Shown in pieces: positions 8,218 through 15,783 of a stretch of DNA of 64,000 bases. The stretch spans positions 930,001 through 994,000 of the forward strand of contig JADJRB010000001.1 in the NCBI GenBank assembly GCA_016712445.1, written 5' to 3'. The position numbers and the translations under genes are program-made. Numbering within the stretch: position 1 is the first letter of the stretch; the number at the start of each line of letters is the position of its first letter. The notes beneath the pieces were generated by a model. That model saw only the letters and a list, made by a program, of their open reading frames with translations. It was not told the DNA's origin and searched no databases. Source of the DNA: Acidobacteriota bacterium (GTDB lineage: Bacteria > Pseudomonadota > Alphaproteobacteria > Caulobacterales > Hyphomonadaceae).

Positions 8218-9348
8218 CTACTCGATGATCTCGTAGCCTTCCGGGATCACGAACACATCGTCCACCGAAGCGACGCCGATCTGCGGCTCGAGCTCTTCGC
8301 CCGGGCCATTCTCGCGGCGTTCATAGGCCGCCACCAGCGACAGGTAGGGCGGCACATGCACCCAGCCATGCTCGGCGGTGTTCTGCATGATCTCGAAGTG
8401 CAGGTGCATGGTCGTCGCCGACCCGCCGAAATCGTTCGAGACATAGCCCAGCAGGTCGCCCGCCTTGACGCTCTGGCCAGCGGTCACCGCAAGGCGCGAC
8501 ATGTTCATGTGCATGTAGTTGTAGATGCTGCCGGCGCTGCGCAGTTTCACGGTGTAGGAGCCGATCGACGAAATCACGCCGTCTTCCACGGCGACCACTT
8601 CATGCAGGCCCCGGTCCGCCACCTTCTGCTTGCGCAGGGCATTGCAATCGGCCGCCGTGCCGACCCGGATATCCTGGCCCTGGTGGATCTTCGCCACCGG
8701 ACAGAACGGCGTGTTGCGGTTGGCTGAGCGCGTTTCGCAGAAATTGTCGCGCCACGGATAGGCATAGTTGCGCGCATCGCACTGGTCGCCGCCGGCGACA
8801 CCGCCGCCGAAACTGAATACCTGCGATTGCAGGAAGGCAGGCGCGGACTTGATCGGGAAGACCATGCCGGGCGCGTGCACGACCTGGTCGGCAAAGCCGC
8901 CGCCTGAGCCGGCAAGCAGTGCGCCGGGCGCGAAATAGCTGAACACTGGTTCGACCACGGGCGCCTCGGCCTCCACCGGCGTATCGACGGGCGTGTCGAC
9001 CGGCGTTTCCACGGGCGTCTCCGTGCCGGGCTCGGTTGGCGTATCGCCGCCATCGGGCACGGGTTGGTCAACCGGCACATCGACGGGCGGGTTTTCAGTG
9101 GTGTCAGTCGCGTCCACCGGATCAGCGTCCGGCGTCGTGGTGTCGCCGGGCGTGGTCTCGACCGGTGTTTCGAATTCGGAATCGTCGACATCCGGCGGCG
9201 GCGGGCCGGGCGCGCCGGGCGGCGTGGCGGGCGCTTCTTCCGGCGGCTGGGGCGGCGGGCCGCCATCCCCCGGAAACCGCACGAAGTCGCAGCCCGCGAG
9301 CGAAGTCAGGAGCAGCGCGCCGGCTGCCGCAGCAAGGAAGTGTCGCAT
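8218..9348 (-). CDS. M23 family metallopeptidase lipoprotein
   Basis: A 376-residue lipoprotein and last gene of a four-gene operon. The signal peptide ends in lipobox LAGC (Cys20). Residues 26-135 are a Pro/Thr/Val/Asp-rich linker with VETPVDTPVDTPVE repeats. The C-terminal LytM/M23 domain has HxxxD (His222, Asp226 in HQGQD) and HLH (314-316), the zinc ligands, plus an extra His279. It may act on peptidoglycan cross-links in the periplasm. Four Cys (190, 204, 216, 234) may form disulfides. The start overlaps the stop of the upstream lipoprotein by one base (TGATG). Confidence 0.88.
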   Translation of the reverse strand: MRHFLAAAAGALLLTSLAGCDFVRFPGDGGPPPQPPEEAPATPPGAPGPPPPDVDDSEFETPVETTPGDTTTPDADPVDATDTTENPPVDVPVDQPVPDGGDTPTEPGTETPVETPVDTPVDTPVEAEAPVVEPVFSYFAPGALLAGSGGGFADQVVHAPGMVFPIKSAPAFLQSQVFSFGGGVAGGDQCDARNYAYPWRDNFCETRSANRNTPFCPVAKIHQGQDIRVGTAADCNALRKQKVADRGLHEVVAVEDGVISSIGSYTVKLRSAGSIYNYMHMNMSRLAVTAGQSVKAGDLLGYVSNDFGGSATTMHLHFEIMQNTAEHGWVHVPPYLSLVAAYERRENGPGEELEPQIGVASVDDVFVIPEGYEIIE

Positions 9349-9992
9349 CAGCGTGTTCCTGAAATCTCGAGGCTGCGGGCAAACCCGACAGCCTCATCCT
9401 CGGTCACGCAGGCCGGCAGGTCATCGACCAGCGTCTTGCACTCAAATTCGATCAGGTAGTCGGCGCCATACTTGGAGAAGGCGACCTGTGCCCCGGTTGT
9501 CGTGGGCTGGAACCGGTAATCATCGCCGCGCGGCGCCGCCGTTGCGCCCGGCTCGGCGATCACGACATTCGTGCCATTGACGATGATGTCATAGGCTTCA
9601 CCGGGGAAAAACGCGTAATAGCCGTCGCTGGTCGGCTGGAAGCGGATCGCCGTCTCGCCGCCCTGCGCGGACACCGGGCCCGACGGCAGGAACACCGGCA
9701 CCGGCGGCGCATCGCCCCCAGAGGCCACCTGGAAGCTGCCTTCCCGCTCGTCGAGCGAGCGCGATGCCAGATCGCGGCGCGCCGCTTCCCAGTCAATCGT
9801 TGCGCCCGCGGATGTCGATTCGGCGCGCACCGGCAGTTCGGCCTCGGCCTCGGCAGGCTCGGCATCCGTCACGTCTGCGATATCGACACTGGCTGTATCG
9901 GTGTCTGCCGGACGCTGGAACACGCGGTCGCAGGCCGCAACCGAAAGGGCGCCCAGCAGCAGGCCGGAGAGAAGAAGAGGTCGGTTCATCAA
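9348..9992 (-). CDS. Uncharacterised lipoprotein in the S8/M23 operon
   Basis: A 214-residue protein with a signal peptide ending in lipobox VAAC (Cys21). An acidic Thr/Ala/Glu-rich linker leads to a folded C-terminal half with two beta-rich repeats (GYYAFFPGEAYDIIVNG and DDYRFQPTTTGAQVAFSKYG). Two Cys near the end (in EFECKTLVDDLPACV) may pair. No known family was recognised. It sits between the propeptide-like membrane protein (1-nt gap) and the M23 lipoprotein (1-nt overlap), so co-function is likely. Confidence 0.8.
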   Translation of the reverse strand: MMNRPLLLSGLLLGALSVAACDRVFQRPADTDTASVDIADVTDAEPAEAEAELPVRAESTSAGATIDWEAARRDLASRSLDEREGSFQVASGGDAPPVPVFLPSGPVSAQGGETAIRFQPTSDGYYAFFPGEAYDIIVNGTNVVIAEPGATAAPRGDDYRFQPTTTGAQVAFSKYGADYLIEFECKTLVDDLPACVTEDEAVGFARSLEISGTR

Positions 9993-9993
9993 G

Positions 9994-10626
9994 TCAGTCC
10001 TTGCCGGGGTGTGCTACATAGTCGGGGTCTGCATAGGAGACGCCTTCGATCTTCAGGAGGCGGTCCTGTACAGCGCGGATGTCTTCAGGCGTCGCCGGTG
10101 CGCCGGGCGGCATCTGGTAGGCGAGCTTGATCTCGCCGGAATAGCTGGCGCCTGCCAACGTGAAATCCGACAGCGCCGGCACGCGCGCCGTCAGGTCGCG
10201 CCAGGCCGCCTGCGCCGCTTCCGGATCGCGCTTGAAGTTGCGGGTAATGGTATCGATTTCCTCGGCGCCCTTCAGGCGGACGATAAAATGTACCTCGGTG
10301 CCCTCGGCGCGCGCCGGGCGCTCGATGGGGGCCTGCGAAGCCGCCGGTCCGCTACCGCCACCGCCTGCCTCTGCCACCTGGAACGGTGCTTCCGGATCGG
10401 GACGGGGCGCGGCGAATTCTGGCGACGTCTCGACACGGGCGGGCCCGGACGCCGCCGGCGATTCGATCTCGACCGACAGCGCGCCCGGCCGCTCGGGCAA
10501 GGGTTCGCTGCCGCCAGAGTCATTGTTCAGCGCGGCGATCGCAAGCGCGACCGCGCCGCCGACACAGCCAAGCCCGATCGCGCCAAGCGGTCCTCCGAGA
10601 TGCAAGGGCGCGCGGGATTGAGCCAT
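9994..10626 (-). CDS. Membrane-anchored protein with C-terminal propeptide (I9)-like domain
   Basis: A 210-residue protein with one N-terminal hydrophobic helix (about 12-32), a Pro/Glu/Ala-rich linker and a C-terminal alpha/beta domain (about 112-208). That domain ends IEGVSYADPDYVAHPG. This ending resembles the end of subtilase propeptides and of the propeptide region of the neighbouring S8 protease (FEYVEPDFIFQN). It may thus be a separate chaperone or inhibitor of that protease. The Met at 10626 lies one base after the protease stop; an upstream Met would overlap the protease. The assignment rests on sequence resemblance only. Confidence 0.65.
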   Translation of the reverse strand: MAQSRAPLHLGGPLGAIGLGCVGGAVALAIAALNNDSGGSEPLPERPGALSVEIESPAASGPARVETSPEFAAPRPDPEAPFQVAEAGGGGSGPAASQAPIERPARAEGTEVHFIVRLKGAEEIDTITRNFKRDPEAAQAAWRDLTARVPALSDFTLAGASYSGEIKLAYQMPPGAPATPEDIRAVQDRLLKIEGVSYADPDYVAHPGKD

Positions 10627-10627
10627 G

Positions 10628-12934
10628 TTAGCGTCCTCCTCCGCCAGTCGGCTTGGCGGGTATGCTGGCAAGGTTGAGCAGCCCGGTTCCGCATGGGCGA
10701 GCGCACATGTCGGGATTGCCGGACAGGGCAGTTGTTCCGGGATATTGGCTGCAGAGACCCGAACACTGCAAGGCCTGCCGCGGATCGAGCGCCGATTGCA
10801 GGGTTGCGATCAGCTCGTCACGGGTCGCCGTCGGCGTGCGCGCCTTGAGGAGGGCGAGCGCCGCCGAGACATGCGGCGCGGCCATCGAAGTGCCCTGCTC
10901 GTAGGCATAGAAGCAGTTCTCCACCGTGGCGCCGGTGACCGGGTCGTAGCAGTTCGACGCGGCCTTCGTGGACAACACCCCATCCGGCTTGCCGTCGCCA
11001 TTGTCATCGCGCGTCAGGTCGCCGCCAGGAGCCAGCAGCATCACTTCAGGGCCATAGTTGGAATAAGGCGTCAGCTGGCCGCGCGCATCGCTCGCCGCCA
11101 CGGTGACGACACCCCTGCAGCCCGCCGGGGCGTAGAAGCTCGTCGACATCCGGGCGTTGCCGGCCGCCGAGACGACGATGGCGCCGGTTGCGGTGGCGGC
11201 ATCGATCGCGTCCTGCAGCGAGGCCGGGCAGGCGCCAAGCAGGCCGATCGACAGGTTGATCACATCGGCCGGGTTCTCGTTCCAGACCTCGGTATCGTCC
11301 GGGCCTTCGGCCGGGATGATGCCGGCGGCCCAGCGGATCGCGTCGTTGATGTCCGACAGGCGCCCGCCGCACTTGCCGAGCGCGCGCACCGGAACGATGC
11401 GCACGTTCCAGGCACCGCCCGCGACGCCGGAGCCGTTATTGGTCGCCGCGGCGCCGACCGTGCCGGCCACGTGCGTGCCGTGGAAGCTGTCGGCGGCGTA
11501 AGGCTTGGTCGGGTCGCACATGTCGCCCGGATCATTCGCGTCGCTGTCGCGGCCATCGCCGTCATTACCCATGCGCGGATCGGAGACCATGTCCCAGCCC
11601 GGCATGATGTTGGGCGAACCGGCGATGTCCGGATGGTTCATCTGCAGGCCGGTATCGACCACAGCCACCACAACGCTGCGCGAACCGGCCGTACCCTGAC
11701 GGTTCCAGAACGTCTCGAACCCGGCGCCGCCAGCGGTGCGGCCATCGGCAGTGCCCCGGTCACGGAAATGCCATTGCAGCGTCCACAGCGGATCGTCGGG
11801 ATTGAAGCTCGCCGGCTGGGTCGACGGCGGCGTGGTCGTCGACCCCGTCGAGCCGGAGGAAGCCGGCGGCTTGCCGGTGCCCATCGGCGGCGGCGCGTCC
11901 TTGGTGCGGCGCACGAACTGGTTCTGGAAGATGAAGTCCGGCTCGACATATTCGAACTGGCCGGACGCGCGCAGGTCGCGCACCACGCAGGCCGTCGCCA
12001 GCGCCAGGTCGTCGCCGATCTCCGCCGGCTGCATGCCGTCCGGGCATTCCGCAGAATCGGCGCGCGCCAGGAACTCGCCGGGGCTGGTGGCACCCGCGCG
12101 GAACTGGGTCGGGCTTGCGCCGTCTCCGCCGATCTGGATCACCATCTGGCCCTGCCGCGACAGCGCGACTTCGCCGCCGATACCATACTTCGTCATCGTC
12201 TCGAGCATGACGCCATTGGCATCGAGCTGTTTCTGGACCGCCTCCCGGTTGATCGGCGCACGGCGCGCCAGCTTGCGCACTTCGGCCTTCTCTTCGACCG
12301 GCAGCGCCTTGAACTCGTCGCGCGTCATCCGCTTCATGCGGCGCTCGAGGACCGGCTCCTCGCCCGCCATCTTGTCGACATCCTTGTTGACCTGGGCGAC
12401 ATCCTCGGCCGTCTTCGACACCGCGCGCGGATCGAGCGTGATCTTGGACAATACCTTCTCGGTACGCACCGGCGCCTCCATGGCGCTCGCCCCGGAGCTG
12501 GGCGCTGACGGTGCGGGCAGGGATTCCAGCCCCTGATCAGGCGCTGCTTCCTCGTAATACTCGTCCTCGAAATATTCGAGTTCGGCGTCCACCGCGGCGA
12601 CATCATCGACGGCGGACGAAACCTCGGCGGGAATGTCTTTCGGCTTGGCGATGATCGAGCCGACCGCGAACAGGGGGCGTTCTTCCTCGTCGACCACGAA
12701 CTCGGCCATCACGGTCCCGGCCAGCGCCCGGTCTGCCACCGAGGCCGTCTGGAGGTTGCGCGCGCTCGGGTCCACCACGGTCTCGCCGCTGATCTGGCCC
12801 GCTGACGCGTCGGCAACCTCCTTGGCGCGATCAATCCGCTCGGTGATCTTGTCGCAACCAGCCAGTACCACTGTTGCAGCGAGGGCAGACAGGATAACCG
12901 GGCGCAGGCGCCGGTCCGTGAGACGTTTCAACAT
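10628..12934 (-). CDS. S8 (subtilisin-like) serine peptidase lipoprotein
   Basis: A 768-residue lipoprotein protease, first gene of its operon. A signal peptide ends in lipobox VLAGC. A long acidic and coiled region follows, then a propeptide-like segment ending SGQFEYVEPDFIF. The catalytic domain has Asp427 (VVDTGLQMNHPD), His488 (FHGTHVAGT) and Ser683 (GTSMAAPHV), so the triad is complete. The order and the calcium-rich Asp stretch (GNDGDGRDSDANDPGD) fit secreted subtilases. The Met at 12934 gives a normal signal peptide; an in-frame Met lies 15 nt upstream. It is probably tethered in the outer membrane or periplasm. Confidence 0.92.
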   Translation of the reverse strand: MLKRLTDRRLRPVILSALAATVVLAGCDKITERIDRAKEVADASAGQISGETVVDPSARNLQTASVADRALAGTVMAEFVVDEEERPLFAVGSIIAKPKDIPAEVSSAVDDVAAVDAELEYFEDEYYEEAAPDQGLESLPAPSAPSSGASAMEAPVRTEKVLSKITLDPRAVSKTAEDVAQVNKDVDKMAGEEPVLERRMKRMTRDEFKALPVEEKAEVRKLARRAPINREAVQKQLDANGVMLETMTKYGIGGEVALSRQGQMVIQIGGDGASPTQFRAGATSPGEFLARADSAECPDGMQPAEIGDDLALATACVVRDLRASGQFEYVEPDFIFQNQFVRRTKDAPPPMGTGKPPASSGSTGSTTTPPSTQPASFNPDDPLWTLQWHFRDRGTADGRTAGGAGFETFWNRQGTAGSRSVVVAVVDTGLQMNHPDIAGSPNIMPGWDMVSDPRMGNDGDGRDSDANDPGDMCDPTKPYAADSFHGTHVAGTVGAAATNNGSGVAGGAWNVRIVPVRALGKCGGRLSDINDAIRWAAGIIPAEGPDDTEVWNENPADVINLSIGLLGACPASLQDAIDAATATGAIVVSAAGNARMSTSFYAPAGCRGVVTVAASDARGQLTPYSNYGPEVMLLAPGGDLTRDDNGDGKPDGVLSTKAASNCYDPVTGATVENCFYAYEQGTSMAAPHVSAALALLKARTPTATRDELIATLQSALDPRQALQCSGLCSQYPGTTALSGNPDMCARPCGTGLLNLASIPAKPTGGGGR

Positions 12935-13050
12935 GTTGGTAGTCCCCATGCGATTGCCAATGAACGCCCCAGTCCCATAGGTTAACGCTGTGTTGAGATT
13001 ATGACGAGGACGGGTCCCTTGTCCAACCCCCTGACACGCCGGAGCGTGAT

Positions 13051-13833
13051 TTGAGCCAGACCATCCGACTGGAGACCCTGCCGCCTCTCGCGGAAGTCAT
13101 CCTCGACCAGCCGCAAGGGCGAAATGCGCTGTCACTCGCCATGTGGGCCAGCCTGCCGGGACTCATTGCGGCCGCGAACGCCGATCCGCGCGTCAAGGTC
13201 ATCCTGCTGCATGGCGGGGGCGGCGGCGTATTTGCCGCCGGGGCCGACATATCCGAGTTCCCGGTCGTCTACGGCACGCCGGCGGTCGCCCGCGAAACCG
13301 GACGCACCATCGCGCGCGCCCTCGACGCCATCGAAGCCAGCGAAAAGCCGGTGATCGCGGCGATCGAAGGCGCCTGCGTCGGCGGCGGCGTCAGTCTCGC
13401 CGTCGCGGCGGACCTTCGCATCGCCGCCTCGACCGCCTCGTTCGGCATCACGCCGGCGAAGCTCGGCCTCGTCTATCCGCCGGCCGACATCGCGCGTCTC
13501 GAACGGCTGGTCGGCCCCGGCACGGCGAAACGCCTGCTGTTCACCGGCCGCATCTTCAGCGCTGCCGACGCCTTGCAGATGCGGCTCGTGGATGAAGTGG
13601 CCGCGGGCGCGGAGATCCTTCCCGCCGCGCGGGCCCTGGCGCAGGAAATTGCCGGCGTCTCACAATGGTCGGTGCGCGCCACCAAACGGATGATGCGCGG
13701 CTTCGAGGCCGGCATGGCGCCGACCTCGCCCGAAGCCGAAACGCTGTTCCTCGACGGCTTCGCAAATCCGGATTTCGCCGAAGGCGTCGATGCCTTCCTC
13801 GCGAAGCGCCGGCCGGACTGGAAAGTGACGTGA
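13051..13833 (+). CDS. Enoyl-CoA hydratase/isomerase family protein
   Basis: A 260-residue crotonase-fold enzyme. The oxyanion-hole segments are GGVFAAGADISEF and EGACVGGGVSLAVAADLRIA. The downstream acid position lies near PAKLGLVYPP. The TTG at 13051 is supported by GGAG six bases upstream, and no better in-frame ATG retains the conserved N-terminus. The gene overlaps the following CoA-transferase by four bases, so the two probably act on the same acyl-CoA substrate. The exact substrate is unknown. Confidence 0.88.
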   Translation: MSQTIRLETLPPLAEVILDQPQGRNALSLAMWASLPGLIAAANADPRVKVILLHGGGGGVFAAGADISEFPVVYGTPAVARETGRTIARALDAIEASEKPVIAAIEGACVGGGVSLAVAADLRIAASTASFGITPAKLGLVYPPADIARLERLVGPGTAKRLLFTGRIFSAADALQMRLVDEVAAGAEILPAARALAQEIAGVSQWSVRATKRMMRGFEAGMAPTSPEAETLFLDGFANPDFAEGVDAFLAKRRPDWKVT

Positions 13834-15074
13834 CACCCGCCGAGGCCCTGCGCCGGTTCCGCGCCCGCCTGCCCGCGCGGGCACGCCTCTACACCGGCGG
13901 CTGCAGCGGCGAGCCGCTCGGCTTCGTCGAAGCCTTCCGCGAGGCGCCGGATCTTGCGGCCGGCCTCACTTTCGTGGGCCAATGGGTGCCCGGCATCAAC
14001 CACACGGACTGGGCGAGCCTCCACCCGGACGCTTCGGCCGAAACCTGTTTCTTGCCGCCGGCCTTGCGCCCCTCCTTCGAGGACGGGCGCACACGCATCC
14101 TGCCAATGGCCTATTCGCACTCCTGGGACTGGCTGGCCTCCACACCGCTCGACGGCGCGCTGATGCTCGTCTCGCCGCCGGATGCCGAAGGCAATGTCAG
14201 CCTGGGGGTCAGCCCCGACTTCGGGCCGGTGATCCTTGCACGGACGGACGTGCCGGTGCTGGCACTGGTAAACCCGCAGATGCCGGCTGTGCCGCACAGC
14301 GTGAAGGTGCCGCTGTCGCGCTTTGCGCTGGTGGCCGAAGAAGACCGGCCCCTCGTGCAGGTTGCCCCGGCGCCGCTGGCACCCGCCTTCGCCGCAATTG
14401 CCCGGCATGTCGGCGCGCTGGTGCCCGAGGGCGCGCATCTGCAGTTCGGAATCGGCAACGTGCAGCAGGCCGTGCTGACGGAACTGGGCGGCCGCAAGGG
14501 CCTCGCCATCTGGTCAGGCATCGTCTCCGACCCGGTCATCGGCATGCTGGACGCCGATCCCGGCCTCAAGGTGGCTACCGGCGTCGCGGTCGGCACCGAG
14601 GCGCTCTACCGCCGGCTCGCGCATGAGACGCGCGTGCGCTTCCTGCCGGTTTCGGAAACCCACGCCGTCGCCCGCCTCGCCGCCTTGCCGCGCTTCACCG
14701 CCATCAATTCCGCCGTCGAGGTCGACCTGTTCGGCCAGGCGAACGCCGAATTCATCAGTGGACGGCAGGTCTCGGGCACTGGCGGCCTCACGGACTTCCT
14801 GCGCGGGGCGCGTGCCTCGCCGGGCGGCACCGGCATCGTTGCCCTCGTCTCCAGCGCGCGCGATGGCAAGCTCAGCCGTATCGTGCCGCGCCTCGCACCG
14901 GATGCCACCACCGTCACACGGGCCGACATGGATGTCGTGATCACCGAGCACGGCGCGGCCCGCCTGCGCGGCCTCGACCTCGACGCCCGCGCCGCGGCGC
15001 TCATCGCAGTGGCAGACCCGGCGCATCGCACTTCGCTCGCCAATGCCTGGGACGACATGCGCCGCCGCCTCTGA
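13830..15074 (+). CDS. Acetyl-CoA hydrolase / 4-hydroxybutyrate-type CoA-transferase
   Basis: A 414-residue family I CoA-transferase. It shows the two-domain pattern of the acetyl-CoA hydrolase/transferase family, with the substrate-site motif VATGVAVGTEALY and the C-terminal DVVITEHGAARLRGLDLDAR. The GTG at 13830 is chosen because it forms a GTGA overlap with the stop of the enoyl-CoA hydratase. The pair may activate and process short acyl-CoAs. Confidence 0.85.
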   Translation: MTPAEALRRFRARLPARARLYTGGCSGEPLGFVEAFREAPDLAAGLTFVGQWVPGINHTDWASLHPDASAETCFLPPALRPSFEDGRTRILPMAYSHSWDWLASTPLDGALMLVSPPDAEGNVSLGVSPDFGPVILARTDVPVLALVNPQMPAVPHSVKVPLSRFALVAEEDRPLVQVAPAPLAPAFAAIARHVGALVPEGAHLQFGIGNVQQAVLTELGGRKGLAIWSGIVSDPVIGMLDADPGLKVATGVAVGTEALYRRLAHETRVRFLPVSETHAVARLAALPRFTAINSAVEVDLFGQANAEFISGRQVSGTGGLTDFLRGARASPGGTGIVALVSSARDGKLSRIVPRLAPDATTVTRADMDVVITEHGAARLRGLDLDARAAALIAVADPAHRTSLANAWDDMRRRL

Positions 15075-15135
15075 CCAATTTTGCGACAACCCAATTTCAC
15101 CGCAGGCGATTGCGAAAGCAGGCCCACACAAGCCC

Positions 15136-15248
15136 CCTCTCCGCAGGTCCCTGCGAAGGCAGGGACCTAGACTCCCCGCAAATGCTGCGAACTGGACCCC
15201 TGCCCTCATCCTGAGCAAAGTCGAAGGACGCAGGGGTCTGCGGAGAGG
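15136..15248. repeat. 113-bp inverted-repeat element with 11-bp perfect termini
   Basis: The terminal repeats CCTCTCCGCAG (15136-15146) and CTGCGGAGAGG (15238-15248) are perfect complements. Inside lie a perfect 10-bp hairpin (15145-15154 / 15159-15168) and a 9-bp stem GACCCCTGC / GCAGGGGTC (15195-15203 / 15230-15238). The last loop carries TCATCCTGAGCAAAGTCGAA, a motif seen in dispersed palindromic repeats of many proteobacteria. It has no coding capacity and looks like a MITE/REP-type unit. Confidence 0.75.
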
Positions 15249-15783
15249 TCGCGCCCGGATTTTGTTGCACAAATTCCGCCCTGCGCAACCAAACGCGCCC
15301 CCCGGTCCGCAAAATCCAGAACCTTTTCCGCGCCCTGCAAAAAAGATCACCCAAACCAATCCGGCGGGGTCCGCAGCGGGTGTAATCTCCCCTCATCCAG
15401 CGACAGGAGCCGGGCCGGTACCGTTCGGTTGTCGCTGGACCGGCCCGGGTGTGGGCGCAAGTGGGGTAACGGCCCACCTTCGCCCTAGGGACGTCGACCC
15501 AGGCAAGCCGGAGCAAATGCCGGTGGAGAATCCCTCTGGCCATCCGGTCCCCTCAGGGCCGGGTCCGTAGCGGGTAAGCAGCCAAGGCCTGGCGGCGCCG
15601 AAGTCATCCCGAGAACTGCCCGAAGCCCCGGGCCGGGCGCGGCGGACGTGAGGCGTCCCTCCGCAATACACTTTTCTTCCCGGACGCTGCGGGCGTCCGC
15701 CGCGCGCGGCTCCACCCTGGTGGCGCCAATCCCTCCGGACCCGGACGGCCCTGCCGGTCCGGCCCAAAGCGCTGCGTTGAAAT
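15249..15783. other. Gene-free structured region downstream of rpoN (possible structured RNA or decayed repeat)
   Basis: No convincing gene occurs here, but the sequence has many perfect stems. CCAGCGACA (15397-15405) pairs with TGTCGCTGG (15430-15438). CCGGGCCGGT (15410-15419) pairs with ACCGGCCCGG (15439-15448). The two are interleaved, as in an H-type pseudoknot. GTGGGC/GCCCAC (15451-15456/15472-15477) follows. GCGCGGCGGACG (15637-15648) pairs with CGTCCGCCGCGC (15694-15705), enclosing GCGTCC/GGACGC (15653-15658/15682-15687). No known riboswitch, SRP or RNase P core was found. The short ORFs in this stretch are Pro/Gly/Arg-rich and look spurious. Confidence 0.5.

Noticed and set aside
10625..12508. 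627-residue plus-strand ORF
   Set aside because: Antisense to the S8 peptidase gene with a complete catalytic triad; Arg/Ala-rich shadow.
15249..15783. SRP RNA, RNase P RNA or rRNA fragment in the structured region
   Set aside because: AAGCAGCCAAGGC recalls SRP RNA but the GGAAGG apical part is missing. GTGGGGTAAC...CCCACC recalls RNase P and 16S rRNA hairpins, but the universal RNase P cores (GAGGAAAGTCC, ACAGAA) are absent and the 16S resemblance is limited to that single hairpin.
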